In this document: in pieces, positions 24,350 to 33,049 of the stretch | How the letters are laid out: the number at the start of each line of letters is the position of its first letter | Numbering within the stretch: position 1 is the stretch's first letter | Source of the DNA: Candidatus Ancaeobacter aquaticus | GTDB taxonomy: Bacteria; Auribacterota; Ancaeobacteria; Ancaeobacterales; Ancaeobacteraceae | Direction: 5' to 3' | DNA length: 41,453 bases | NCBI GenBank assembly: GCA_030765405.1 | Contig: JAVCCP010000037.1 | Span: forward strand, 1 to 41,453 | Made by a program: the position numbers and the translations under genes | Notes under the pieces: model-generated | What the model was told of the DNA's origin: nothing | Seen by the model: only the letters and a program-made list of their open reading frames with translations | The model's database searches: none

Positions 24350-26755
24350 TTACTTTGCAGCCCCTAAGTAAGCCTCTAACCGTGAACGCCACTCTTGATA
24401 CTCTTTTTCTGATTCAAGAAACGTGAACCGCCCAACAGACCGTTCAACAGCCATATAATCAATCAAGAAATCATGCACTGCATTTGCAGCGGTAAGATCT
24501 GAAACAAGCGCAGCGTTTTGCGCATCTAAAAGATCAAGTATTGATACTACACCACGTGAATACGCATTGATTACAAGTTCAAGATTCTTTGATGAAGCGC
24601 TACGCGCCTTATACGAAAGTTTTATTTTTTGATATGTAGCAAACGCTTTAAATATGTCTGAGCGTATACTCTGATCGATCTTTTGCACGACAGAATCTTT
24701 TTCGTATACAAGTCGCGCAAGATTTTCTTTTGCGCGTTGATATCCGGTAATTTTTGCGCCACCTTCAAAAAGTGGGAACGTAAACTTAACGCCTGCGATC
24801 CAATCAACTTTACTCAACTCTGTAGATCGCCTACCTCTACCGGCATCACCAAAATTACTCGTAACATCATAAAACCCTGCGGCGTCAGGTAAAATAAAAT
24901 CTAATTTCTTTGAGAGTAGTCTTCTTTTTTGTGATTTGATAAGAGAAGTATATCTTTTTATTTCGGGAACAGTCTGCACCCCTTCACTAACCATAAAATC
25001 AATAAACACTTTAATCGACTGCGGATTATTAATGTACGGATAGATTTCACCATAATGAGGAAAAACATCAGGATCTTCTAACTCTGTATCAGCGATACTG
25101 TAAGCATTGTTTAGCGGTAGATTAAGAACACGGTTAAACTCGACTTCAGCAACATTTCTGTCACGCACAGCATCAACAACAGCTTTTTCATCGTTTGCAA
25201 ACTGGTTTTCCCATCTATACACTTCACCGGGACTTGCAACACCAATATCAACCCTCTTTTTTGCAACATCCAAATTCTTCTCGGTCAACTTCATATTATC
25301 TTTTTGCACTTTTTCAAGTGTTTTTGCACGAAGAACATTCAGATACGATACAGAAGCGCTGAGCGCAATATTAAGTTTAAGATTATCATAATTATATACC
25401 CGTGAATCCTGCAGTCTTTTTTGTATCGTTATATTAGCCAGAGAGTTTTCTGAGAAAAAGAGCTGGTTTACACCGACTGTACCGGTCCATGCTCTTTGAG
25501 GATTAAGCCCGCCAGCCATCCCTGCTCTATCACGATCGACCATTCTGCCTTCTGAAGAGGTATTGGCTTGTGGCAACCAGTCAGTATACGCTTCATACAC
25601 ATTTTGTTGTCCGGCCGCAACAGCACGTTGGCGGGTAAGAATATCAAGGTTGGTTTTGATAGCTCTTTTTACTGCTTCTTTAAGAGTAAATTTACCGGCA
25701 GTTTTTTCATCATCTTTTTCATAATTAAGGAGGTCTGCCTTACCCATCAGACCAAAACTTGGCCATACATTTATCTTTTCTGCAGTTGCCATATTAATAG
25801 TAATTTTATGCCCGGCGGTAAATTCAACAGGAATAGTCTTAGGATTCTCACCACGCACAATTCTTTGGATAGTAAGCGCTAACTTACGTGACAATCGTTT
25901 CTGCTCAGAAGGCGGTGTAACACACATTAGTAGGCCCCACTCAACATATGTTCTATCATAATCAGCAAATGAGGGCAGCTTTGCTTCATTAATAATAGAA
26001 ATGAGTTCTTTTACCATGTCATTTGGGAGATGATGCTGAGGAAAAACATATACTGCATCAAAACCTTTTTCCAGCTCACCTTTTATGTTATCGAGATTTT
26101 TACCTATTTCTATAACACGTACTTCATAACCTAAATGACTCACATGCATATTGATAGCTTTAACAAAACCGGGAAACACTTTTGACAGACCGTCATTACA
26201 AAGAATCGCAATTTTTTTACAAGGTTTTATTTCTTTTAACGCTTTAAGATTTACTTCAAGCCTACCACCAACAATGATATAAGCGAGATTGTTAACACCG
26301 CTTGAATCACCATCTTTCGGTATCCCTTGTATCCCCGGATGAAGAACAACAGAGGCAACAACCGGTTTAGGGTATTCCTTACGCAAACATATTTGATGTG
26401 ACGACATCACGCCAACTGAAACAACGATATCTACCGTATCATCACTAAGTAACTTTTCAATCCCAGCATCAATGCTTTTAACGGTCCAATCAGCAACAAT
26501 GATCTTATCTTTAGGTATCTTTATTTCGTATTCACCATGCACAAGTTTTCTGAGCTCGTCCGCTACCATCTGATCAATGATATATCCCTGCTCCATAGGG
26601 CCGTCATATATAACGCCTATAGTAACTTTGGGGATAGTACGCTCAGACTGGGAATATGAAAAAGAGAGAAAAGATGATGAAAAAACAATGACTGCTAAAG
26701 AAGAAAGAGACACACATCGAACAAACTTAAAAACAGAATGTTTATTGTTCTGCAT
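24350..26755 (-). CDS. Fusion of ABC-type substrate-binding domain (ABC_sub_bind) and TolC outer-membrane channel
   Basis: 801 aa. The start ATG 26755 (with a GTG immediately before) is favoured by AGGAG about ten bases upstream; two earlier in-frame ATGs lack support. After a signal peptide (FVRCVSLSSLAVIVFSSSF), residues about 30-330 form a periplasmic-binding fold of the TrpX/ABC_sub_bind type: 'VTIGVIYDGPMEQGYI', 'DTVDIVVSVGVMSSH', KIAILCND, 'FDAVYVFPQHHLPN', 'LPSFADYDRTYVEWGLL'. From about residue 355 ('FTLKEAVKRAIKTNLDILT') the rest is a TolC-family protein with two helical hairpin repeats ('VQKDNMKLTEKNLDVAKKR' and 'SSKNLELVINAYSRGVVSIL'). The operon encodes the adaptor and pump next. 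The fused sensor domain may tune or gate the exit channel (inference). Confidence 0.88.
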   Translation of the reverse strand: MQNNKHSVFKFVRCVSLSSLAVIVFSSSFLSFSYSQSERTIPKVTIGVIYDGPMEQGYIIDQMVADELRKLVHGEYEIKIPKDKIIVADWTVKSIDAGIEKLLSDDTVDIVVSVGVMSSHQICLRKEYPKPVVASVVLHPGIQGIPKDGDSSGVNNLAYIIVGGRLEVNLKALKEIKPCKKIAILCNDGLSKVFPGFVKAINMHVSHLGYEVRVIEIGKNLDNIKGELEKGFDAVYVFPQHHLPNDMVKELISIINEAKLPSFADYDRTYVEWGLLMCVTPPSEQKRLSRKLALTIQRIVRGENPKTIPVEFTAGHKITINMATAEKINVWPSFGLMGKADLLNYEKDDEKTAGKFTLKEAVKRAIKTNLDILTRQRAVAAGQQNVYEAYTDWLPQANTSSEGRMVDRDRAGMAGGLNPQRAWTGTVGVNQLFFSENSLANITIQKRLQDSRVYNYDNLKLNIALSASVSYLNVLRAKTLEKVQKDNMKLTEKNLDVAKKRVDIGVASPGEVYRWENQFANDEKAVVDAVRDRNVAEVEFNRVLNLPLNNAYSIADTELEDPDVFPHYGEIYPYINNPQSIKVFIDFMVSEGVQTVPEIKRYTSLIKSQKRRLLSKKLDFILPDAAGFYDVTSNFGDAGRGRRSTELSKVDWIAGVKFTFPLFEGGAKITGYQRAKENLARLVYEKDSVVQKIDQSIRSDIFKAFATYQKIKLSYKARSASSKNLELVINAYSRGVVSILDLLDAQNAALVSDLTAANAVHDFLIDYMAVERSVGRFTFLESEKEYQEWRSRLEAYLGAAK

Positions 26756-26851
26756 CACAATAGTGTTTCTCCTCATTAATAACTGGATAATGTAATTTGA
26801 AACAAAAAAACACAATAGTATTTATATCATATTTAACAGAATAAATAAAAT

Positions 26852-26905
26852 AAAAAAGGGGACTGTCCCTTTTTCTGAAAGAAAATTGGGACTGTCCCCT
26901 TTTTT
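26852..26905. repeat. 54-bp inverted repeat with GGGGACTGTCCC arms (possible terminator)
   Basis: Left arm 26852-26869 (AAAAAAGGGGACTGTCCC) and right arm 26888-26905 (GGGACTGTCCCCTTTTTT) pair over 18 bp with one central mismatch; the loop is 18 nt. The A- and T-tracts would make a strong bidirectional terminator between two minus-strand operons. Each arm contains the REP-like palindrome seen at 429-441. Confidence 0.75.
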
Positions 26906-26919
26906 ATCATCCCCTTTTT

Positions 26920-27531
26920 TCATTTCTTTTCTTTCACGAATAACAATGGAAAAACAATATCACTCATGCAACACGGCAACCATACCGACAAGAAAAGAAA
27001 AATAAATAGCCCTCCATACACATACAGCGTCACGACTCCCCCCAGAGCCATTATCATATGAAATAACGATGCCCAAGTACTCAGTAACACATGTCCTGTA
27101 TGAGGAAACTTTGTATTTGACCAGAAATATCCGATCACTACTCCCACTATCGCGGCAGGATTCACCAACCACCATTCTTCAATGAATCCGATATGCAGTT
27201 TGAGGTTAGGTAATTTCAGAAGATACTCACCTAGATACGGTATTACTGAATCGCTCAAAGTCGCAATACCGATAGAGCCAGTATAACCGATCAGAAGCAC
27301 CGGAAAAAAGTTACAATTACCTTTTTCACTTACAGTACATTTGTATTTCTTATATATCGCGGCAGTAACAATAGCACTTAAAACAACATGCATGGGGTGT
27401 AATATATAAAAGACATGGTGCGCGGTATCATGCTGAATATTGCGAAACAAAAACATAAGTACAATACCGGTAACAGCACCTAACATGGTGAAAGGTATAT
27501 GATGCTTGAGTTCTTCTCTTATTGTATGCAT
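26920..27531 (-). CDS. Polytopic membrane protein of unknown function
   Basis: 203 aa with about five hydrophobic helices ('PFTMLGAVTGIVLMFLF', 'VVLSAIVTAAIY', 'FPVLLIGYTGSIGIATL', 'PAAIVGVVIGYFW', 'MIMALGGVVTLYVYGGLFIF'). Several His residues sit near the first helices (HHIPF, HDTAHHVFYILHPMH), and 'WLPCCMSDIVFP' lies near the end. I do not recognise the family. The His- and Cys-rich positions could bind metal or heme, but that is speculative. It is the last gene of a tightly packed four-gene operon, 14 bp after its neighbour, and is followed by the 26852-26905 hairpin. The start has only a weak ribosome site. Confidence 0.7.
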   Translation of the reverse strand: MHTIREELKHHIPFTMLGAVTGIVLMFLFRNIQHDTAHHVFYILHPMHVVLSAIVTAAIYKKYKCTVSEKGNCNFFPVLLIGYTGSIGIATLSDSVIPYLGEYLLKLPNLKLHIGFIEEWWLVNPAAIVGVVIGYFWSNTKFPHTGHVLLSTWASLFHMIMALGGVVTLYVYGGLFIFLFLSVWLPCCMSDIVFPLLFVKEKK

Positions 27532-27545
27532 TGTGAAATCTGTTT

Positions 27546-28064
27546 CTATTGTTCAGTTTTATTATCGGCAAAACAAGCTGTTGATTCACGTATAAATAAT
27601 GACCTGATCTTATCCCAAAATCCCCCACCGAGCACAAATATACTCACAATAAGCATAATATCGCCTGTGACTGCATAAGCTATCCCGTGATTCTCATATC
27701 CGGGAATCATATCTCCGCAATATGGAGCCATCCATGCAAGGAAGATCGGTATCAGAAACAATATAAGTCCAAATTTATACCGTTTTGGACCAACCTCATC
27801 AACAGGCCCATACTTTTTAAAGAATATCGCTACCATTGATTTTATATAATCGTAGCCTGGCTTACCTAAAACAGCAACAGACCAAAATATAAATATCTGT
27901 GGGATAACAAAAAACAGTATGCTTGACATCACAGCTTTTACACCGGCAGGGATACTAGTGGCAGAAACAAAAGGGATGGCAAGCGGAACAGCCTGCCCTA
28001 TAATGAATATTATTATACCAACAGCCAAACGGCCCTTTGGTAAGTTATGTTTACAATCATTCAT
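27546..28064 (-). CDS. Membrane protein with duplicated 'transporter suffix'-like domain
   Basis: 172 aa with four or five helices. 'GRLAVGIIIFIIGQAVPLAI' then 'IFIFWSVAVLGKPGYDYIK' and a basic helix 'MVAIFFKKYG' match the pattern of small 'transporter suffix' domains (hydrophobic pair, then GKxxYDxIK and an amphipathic tail). A second hydrophobic unit begins 'KRYKFGLILFLIPIFLAWM'. It starts after GAGGTGA, which overlaps the stop of the methyltransferase gene (AAGAGGTGA), so translation is coupled. Transported substrate, if any, is unknown. Confidence 0.6.
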   Translation of the reverse strand: MNDCKHNLPKGRLAVGIIIFIIGQAVPLAIPFVSATSIPAGVKAVMSSILFFVIPQIFIFWSVAVLGKPGYDYIKSMVAIFFKKYGPVDEVGPKRYKFGLILFLIPIFLAWMAPYCGDMIPGYENHGIAYAVTGDIMLIVSIFVLGGGFWDKIRSLFIRESTACFADNKTEQ

Positions 28065-28068
28065 TGAG

Positions 28069-28740
28069 TCACCTCTTTATCTTTCGAAAGATTATAACAT
28101 CATTTTCAAAAAAAGAAATAGTTGCATTAAGATACCGCGCAAGCCATTCAAATGTTTCCTGTGAATAAAACGAAACATGTGTCAGATCATCTTTATAATG
28201 CCACTTTTCAAATCTTTCTTTATCGATAACAAGTTTTGTCATAACGCCTAAATAACCACCGCTTTTGAGACACGACCATAATCTATCAAGCTCGCCAATA
28301 GGATTATGCAAATGCTCAAAAACTTCTGTTGCAGTAATAAAATCATATTTTCTATTAAAAACATCTTCATTATTCGCAAAGAAGGAATCAAAGATTCCCA
28401 TCGTATGGCCATGCTCTTCAAACATAACGGATAAGGTTGGCCCGGGACCAGACCCAAAATCAAGGCCACTGCTTTTGGGAGATAACAGTTTATTGAGCGG
28501 AACAAACAAACGGCCTAAAAAATCCCGATACCCATTGTCATCAGGAGAGTTTTCATGAAGATCGTACCGTATCTTTTCTTCTTCAGGAGACAAGAAATAT
28601 TGAGGGGGGACAAACACTAAATTACAGTTTTCGCAATGAAGATATTCCCTATCATTGTCTTGATAAAAAAGTGCTGCTCTTTCACTGTTACATAACGAAC
28701 AAAAAGTCATAATTTTCTTATGAGGCTGGATATAATGCAT
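28069..28740 (-). CDS. SAM-dependent class I methyltransferase with N-terminal zinc ribbon
   Basis: 223 aa. The N-terminus has a CSLC ... CENC ribbon (four Cys, about residues 14-39). Motif I is LDFGSGPGPTLSVMFEEHG, the SAM-binding loop. 'YDFITATEVFEHLHNP' is the motif IV-like segment of Methyltransf_23 proteins, followed by 'LKSGGYLGVMTKLV' and a conserved 'THVSFYSQETFEWLA'. The family methylates small molecules or glycans; the target is unknown. The start at 28740 is seven bases after the upstream stop. Confidence 0.88.
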   Translation of the reverse strand: MHYIQPHKKIMTFCSLCNSERAALFYQDNDREYLHCENCNLVFVPPQYFLSPEEEKIRYDLHENSPDDNGYRDFLGRLFVPLNKLLSPKSSGLDFGSGPGPTLSVMFEEHGHTMGIFDSFFANNEDVFNRKYDFITATEVFEHLHNPIGELDRLWSCLKSGGYLGVMTKLVIDKERFEKWHYKDDLTHVSFYSQETFEWLARYLNATISFFENDVIIFRKIKR

Positions 28741-28747
28741 ATATCTT

Positions 28748-29107
28748 CTATTTGATCAGCATTTCTTTCATTTTTAGATTATCTTTAACAAATCGTGCCG
28801 CGAGACCGACACATTCACGGCAAGGAAGCCTTCCTTCTTGACGTATTGGCCTGCAAAGTGTCGAACCACCCTCTACTTCAAACATCTTATCGAGCTCTCG
28901 TAAGGCTTCGGGGTCAGACACAAACCGCTGTGCGGCATAGAGCGCGCCACATACACCGCCTTCTGCACGCCCACCTCCGAAAGCTTTAAAAGAAGCAATG
29001 ATATCGTCCGGCATACCGGTTACGGGCTGGAATGCTTTTAAAATAGCCTGAGCACAATTCAGCCTCTCTTCGCCGTGATACAATTCACGTGCAACATCTT
29101 CATTCAT
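28748..29107 (-). CDS. C-GCAxxG-C-C family redox-type protein
   Basis: 119 aa. Conserved Cys positions: LNCAQAIL, then GGGRAEGGVCGALYAA, then STLCRPI and LPCRECVGLAARF. This spacing is the signature of the C_GCAxxG_C_C family (PF09719), small Cys-rich proteins thought to act in redox or metal chemistry. The Gly-rich GGG-EGG-CGA block sits in the middle. GGA seven bases before ATG supports the start. It is the first gene of the operon running down to 26920. Confidence 0.88.
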   Translation of the reverse strand: MNEDVARELYHGEERLNCAQAILKAFQPVTGMPDDIIASFKAFGGGRAEGGVCGALYAAQRFVSDPEALRELDKMFEVEGGSTLCRPIRQEGRLPCRECVGLAARFVKDNLKMKEMLIK

Positions 29108-29196
29108 ATCAATTCCTTATTTATATCATACTTTGTACAGCTGGTTACCGCTTTATGTTATACAGCATATAATGAAAAAACATTATTTTAAATATT

Positions 29197-30510
29197 TTAA
29201 TCCTGTCTTCTCTGAATAGGTTGAGTAACACAGCGTGCAGCACCAAAACCCCGCTTAATATTGGTCATATCAACCCAAGTTGCCTCTACACCTTCTTTTT
29301 TTAAAGCATCTTTAAATTCCTGACTTGCACCTTCAGGGCCAACTATCGTATAAGGGGCAATCGTTAAAAAGTTTGTTGCTAATGCGCGCTGATCTTTTAC
29401 TGAAACAGGAATAATTTTATATTTTAAATCATGTATTAAATAATCTCTAAAATCTCTGTCTTTCACTGTTTGAATATAGCTCCCATTCTTAAGTTCATAC
29501 ACATCTACAGTGGATGCTTTAGAGTCATCTACTCCTCCGTCCACTTTTTTAACCCTCTCAAGCGATAAAACGGCTACTTTTGGAGCAGGAAGATTAAAAT
29601 ATGTATCAAGATGCATTTGAGCAGGAGACAACAAATGATCTTTAACAACAACAACTTTTCTTACTCCTATTACATCGTTATCCATAAGTTGTTTGATACC
29701 TTCACTGTTTGTTCTTACGCCCTCACCTATAAAAGCGATACCATCCGCCATAAAAAAATCACCGCCTTCAAGCGTACCCTTTCCCGTTACTGCATATACG
29801 GGTTTTATGCCAAGTTTATTTAAAGCAAATTTCACTACTTCCGATTCATCATGTCTGACTTCCGCTCTGGCAAATTTCCCAAGAACAATCCCTTTAGGCG
29901 TCGTAATGATCTGGTCTCTGAGATAAAAAAGATCAAGCAGCGGATGCAGTGAATATTTCGCATCAAAATCGGATATTGAATTTGGATCTTTTTCCGCTGT
30001 GATCACAGGATTCTGCAAGATCAGATCAATCAACACATGCGGCGGTAGCGATTTAATGGCTTTATCTTTCTCTATTTCAAGCTCTTTTTTTACTGAATCA
30101 TCAAGCTCATTGCATTTTATTTTAAGATATTTTTTCGCGAAATTCTGCAGATCATTTAATTTCTTACCCTGAATTGCGTTACCGTCTTTATCTACCGTCC
30201 CTTCCAAAAGCACATCTTCAACCATATAGATTTTAATACCGGCTGCACGCAATATATTGGCGTAATGTAAATGTTCTTGTTTAGCGGCTAAATAATTAAA
30301 AGGTGTATCATACCCATTTCCTTTAGGAAAAATACTGATCCAGAAATCAGCAATGCTTGGTGGCTGCATAACAATTGTTTCGACTCTATCCCATTCGGCT
30401 TTTACTTCAGGTTTTATGTCACTGGAAAATACGATAGATGAACTGCACATCAAAACAGCAATTAAAGACAACAAGAAAACTACAGATTTCAATTTTCTAC
30501 AATTATTCAT
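29197..30510 (-). CDS. Exported arginine-deiminase/amidinotransferase-fold protein
   Basis: 437 aa with a signal peptide (KSVVFLLSLIAVLMCSSSIV). The GME (guanidino-modifying) fold is indicated by FYLRDQI (FTRDP-like), the catalytic Asp in TLEGGDF (D251), His in MHLDTYF (H300) and nucleophilic Cys in GAARCVTQPI (C427, near the end as expected). It therefore probably hydrolyses or transfers a guanidino group, as arginine deiminase does, but on an exported protein. The substrate is not certain. GGAGGG seven bases before ATG fixes the start. It stands alone, 70 bp after the metalloid operon and 90 bp before the C-GCAxxG operon. Confidence 0.82.
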   Translation of the reverse strand: MNNCRKLKSVVFLLSLIAVLMCSSSIVFSSDIKPEVKAEWDRVETIVMQPPSIADFWISIFPKGNGYDTPFNYLAAKQEHLHYANILRAAGIKIYMVEDVLLEGTVDKDGNAIQGKKLNDLQNFAKKYLKIKCNELDDSVKKELEIEKDKAIKSLPPHVLIDLILQNPVITAEKDPNSISDFDAKYSLHPLLDLFYLRDQIITTPKGIVLGKFARAEVRHDESEVVKFALNKLGIKPVYAVTGKGTLEGGDFFMADGIAFIGEGVRTNSEGIKQLMDNDVIGVRKVVVVKDHLLSPAQMHLDTYFNLPAPKVAVLSLERVKKVDGGVDDSKASTVDVYELKNGSYIQTVKDRDFRDYLIHDLKYKIIPVSVKDQRALATNFLTIAPYTIVGPEGASQEFKDALKKEGVEATWVDMTNIKRGFGAARCVTQPIQRRQD

Positions 30511-30580
30511 ACTCTTCCCTCCACATTTATAATTTTATGTATTCGCTTTAAATTGTTTTTCAAGTCGTCCTTGCTTTATC

Positions 30581-31264
30581 TTACTGGGCACACACCGAAA
30601 TAATATATCGTGCAATGTAGTATATACCGGCAAGCACAAAAACAATACCGGTTATTTTTTTAGTGTAGTACTCGAACTTGCTTAAAACAGTAAACCATTG
30701 AGATACAGATAGTGTCCCCAGAGCGATACCAAAAGCAACAACAACGACGGGAAGCCCAGTCCCAATACCATACACCAAGGGCAATATAATGCCATACTCA
30801 TATTCTAATGCAAGCGGGATCAAACTACCAAAAAAAAGTGCCGCTGAAATAGGACAAAAAGATAATGAAAACAGAGCACCGAGCAAAAATGCCCCGCCGA
30901 TACCTGAGCGTGCAATCTTTTGTTGTTTATCAAGCGAAACAGAAAACGAAGGAATCTTAAACTTTATTACCCTTAAAAGAATTAATCCCACTATTATCAG
31001 GAGTGGACCCAAAATAATACTCATGTATTTTTGCAAAAATAGCGCAACCGCCGGAATACTGACAAATGAAAAAATAATCATACTGCCGATAACGGCGTAG
31101 ACTAATACTCTACCTGCAGTGTACACAAGACCGGATATTATGACGGCTCTGGGATGCAATATATTTTTAGATATAAATGATATAGCGGCAATATTTGTTG
31201 CCAGAGGACACGGACTTATAGAGGTTAGGATACCGAGCCATAAAGCGCTCATGATAATAAACAC
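30581..31264 (-). CDS. ArsG-like/CcdA-type membrane permease
   Basis: 227 aa, six hydrophobic helices of the DsbD/CcdA/TauE-like type: 'GILTSISPCPLATNIAAI' with the conserved Pro-Cys-Pro helix, 'GLVYTAGRVLVYAVIGSMI', 'FLLGALFSLSFCPISAALFF' with the second Cys, and 'GTGLPVVVVAFGIALG'. This pattern, with ArsF-like and thioredoxin-like genes beside it, fits the aromatic-arsenical efflux permease group ArsG; a reductant-transfer CcdA role is the alternative. GTG 31264 is chosen because GGAAGGA, inside the preceding gene's last codons, lies seven bases upstream. It is the last gene of the operon. Confidence 0.72.
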   Translation of the reverse strand: MFIIMSALWLGILTSISPCPLATNIAAISFISKNILHPRAVIISGLVYTAGRVLVYAVIGSMIIFSFVSIPAVALFLQKYMSIILGPLLIIVGLILLRVIKFKIPSFSVSLDKQQKIARSGIGGAFLLGALFSLSFCPISAALFFGSLIPLALEYEYGIILPLVYGIGTGLPVVVVAFGIALGTLSVSQWFTVLSKFEYYTKKITGIVFVLAGIYYIARYIISVCAQ

Positions 31265-31268
31265 GGAG

Positions 31269-31700
31269 TTATCCTTCCAACTGTTTTAGATACGATTCAA
31301 TCTCTTGCTTTTCGTATGCTTCAAACCGCTTTTTATTTCCCACTAACTGCCATATTTTTTTAAGACTTTTGTGCGATACTTCTTTACCGTCTTTTACAAG
31401 TGAAAGAACAACCGCACGGGTAAACAATTTGTATTTCTTAACAAAATGGCTGTTTATCTTTTTTTCCATGTTAAGCGCTTTAAAAACAATGTTTTTATTA
31501 TCACTAAAATTGGCCTCGACTGTTTCTTTAGTATATTGTTCTATCTTTTTGCATGTACCGCATCTTACCGTACCATAAAAATAATAGACGATAACCTGAT
31601 CGGAAGACGTCTCACCTGAAAAGACTAAAGGTAGAGTGCTGTCAAGTCCAGAAAACATACAGAAAGATACAAACAGTATCGCAAATGTTCTCAGTAACAT
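31269..31700 (-). CDS. ArsF-like thioredoxin-fold protein, exported
   Basis: 143 aa from ATG 31700, preceded by AAAGGAA at five to six bases. An earlier in-frame ATG at 31739 would overlap the upstream gene and lacks a site. A signal peptide (LLRTFAILFVSFCMFSG) leads to 'VIVYYFYGTVRCGTCKKIE', a thioredoxin-like strand and CGTC redox motif. The following 'FKALNMEKKINSHFVKKY' and 'AVVLSLVKDGKEVSHKSL' complete the fold. It matches the pattern of the ArsF-family component adjoining ArsG permeases, associated in Shewanella with reduction of nitroaryl arsenicals. It could alternatively be a generic periplasmic thiol protein. Confidence 0.68.
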   Translation of the reverse strand: MLLRTFAILFVSFCMFSGLDSTLPLVFSGETSSDQVIVYYFYGTVRCGTCKKIEQYTKETVEANFSDNKNIVFKALNMEKKINSHFVKKYKLFTRAVVLSLVKDGKEVSHKSLKKIWQLVGNKKRFEAYEKQEIESYLKQLEG

Positions 31701-31716
31701 ATCGGTTCCTTTCAAG

Positions 31717-31962
31717 CTATGTATTTTGAGCTTCTTCAATCCATTTTTTTACTTCTTCAAGTTTCGGCACTCTACCGGTACATTTCAACGTACCGTTTAT
31801 TGAAAGGCCAGGTGTCATGAGAACACCCGCATCAACAATTTTCCCCATATCTTTTACTTTTTCAAGTGTATCAGGACAGTTCAAAGCATCAAGCGCTTCT
31901 TGAACAATACGCGCAAACTCTTCACATTTAGGACATCCCGGACCAAATATCTCTATTTTCAT
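31717..31962 (-). CDS. Thioredoxin-like redox-active disulfide protein (CPKC)
   Basis: 81 aa, cytoplasmic: no signal peptide. MKIEIFGPGCPKCEEF carries a CPKC active site typical of the thioredoxin_3 (redox-active disulfide protein 2) family. A conserved cis-Pro region 'VLMTPGLSINGTLKCTG' and C-terminal helix 'EEVKKWIEEAQ' complete it. AAGGAGG shortly before ATG fixes the start. It sits between the permease and ArsF-like genes, consistent with an ArsE-like or metal-binding redox role in a metalloid resistance operon. Confidence 0.85.
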   Translation of the reverse strand: MKIEIFGPGCPKCEEFARIVQEALDALNCPDTLEKVKDMGKIVDAGVLMTPGLSINGTLKCTGRVPKLEEVKKWIEEAQNT

Positions 31963-31981
31963 ATTTCCTCCTTAAGCCATG

Positions 31982-33049
31982 TTACCCATTAAATACCGGC
32001 ATAATATACCAGAAAACAAGTCCTGCAATAACTCCAAAGAACCACATGAGTACAGTATACACCAATGGCACCTTTGGACTCACTATTTTACACACACCGA
32101 GAATAGAAGGCAAGCTTAGAGATGGTCCGGTGATCAAGTGTGCCATAGCCGGCCCGGTACCCATACCTGATTGTAGAAGCCCTCTTATGAGAGGCGCTTC
32201 AACAAGACTTGGCGCATACATCAGTACACCTATAGCAGATGCAAGCATTATTGGTAGAATACCGACACCAAGATATTTCACCAGAAACGCCGGAGGCAAA
32301 AACGCCTTAACGAGACCTGCCAAGATAACACCGACAAGTATCAGTGGAAGCACGAGTTTTACAAAATCCCATGAATACATGAGCATATTGATTATTCGTT
32401 TACCGAAACCTTCGGATACATCGTCTGTATCGCAACAGCTGTCACCAATTGTAAGCGGCTCAACTTGGGGAATCTTGTTCTTTAATATTTTTTCAGTTAA
32501 GAACCCGACGGTAATACCCGAAAATATCGCAAAGACAATCCGCACAACAGTGAATTTCCATCCAAGGAGCGATAGAGTCAGTAAAACCGCAGCAGGATTA
32601 AATGCCGGTGCGGCAAGCAAAAATGTGAGTGACGGGCCCAAACCCGCACCTCTTTTATAGAAACCGCCAAAAAGAGGTATGATACTGCACGAACACATTG
32701 AAAGGAGCGGCCCACCAAACGATGCAAGCATATATGGCAACACTTTTCTGTTTGACCCCATGAGTTGAATCACTTTTTGTTTCGGCACAAACTCCTGCAA
32801 TGCACCAGCCGCGAGAAAAGCAAGAAGCAAACAGAGCCATGAATGTTTTACATAATCAACAATAGTAACAATGATAAGCATATATATCGGAATATCTTTT
32901 TCTTCCAAGAGCTGTGCAGTAACAACCTCTGTATTGGCAAGCGTATCTTTATACCCTTTCCATGCACCGGTCCATTCATATAAGAGAATAATCCCAAAAA
33001 TAAACACAACAATACTAATAGCAAAAACTGTCCTTTTATCAAATTTCAT
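31982..33049 (-). CDS. ArsP-type permease (DUF318 / PF03773)
   Basis: 355 aa, eight to ten hydrophobic helices. The motif SMCSCSIIPLFGGFYKRGAG resembles the family's CSC-IIP loop, and a second repeat is 'YAPSLVEAPLIRGLLQSG'. A cytoplasmic loop contains SCC before the second half. The family exports organoarsenicals or, in the SO_0444 subgroup, copper and zinc; the arrangement here favours metalloid export, but the substrate is not fixed by sequence alone. ATG follows the DUF134 stop directly (TAA-ATG), so the two are coupled. Confidence 0.83.
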   Translation of the reverse strand: MKFDKRTVFAISIVVFIFGIILLYEWTGAWKGYKDTLANTEVVTAQLLEEKDIPIYMLIIVTIVDYVKHSWLCLLLAFLAAGALQEFVPKQKVIQLMGSNRKVLPYMLASFGGPLLSMCSCSIIPLFGGFYKRGAGLGPSLTFLLAAPAFNPAAVLLTLSLLGWKFTVVRIVFAIFSGITVGFLTEKILKNKIPQVEPLTIGDSCCDTDDVSEGFGKRIINMLMYSWDFVKLVLPLILVGVILAGLVKAFLPPAFLVKYLGVGILPIMLASAIGVLMYAPSLVEAPLIRGLLQSGMGTGPAMAHLITGPSLSLPSILGVCKIVSPKVPLVYTVLMWFFGVIAGLVFWYIMPVFNG

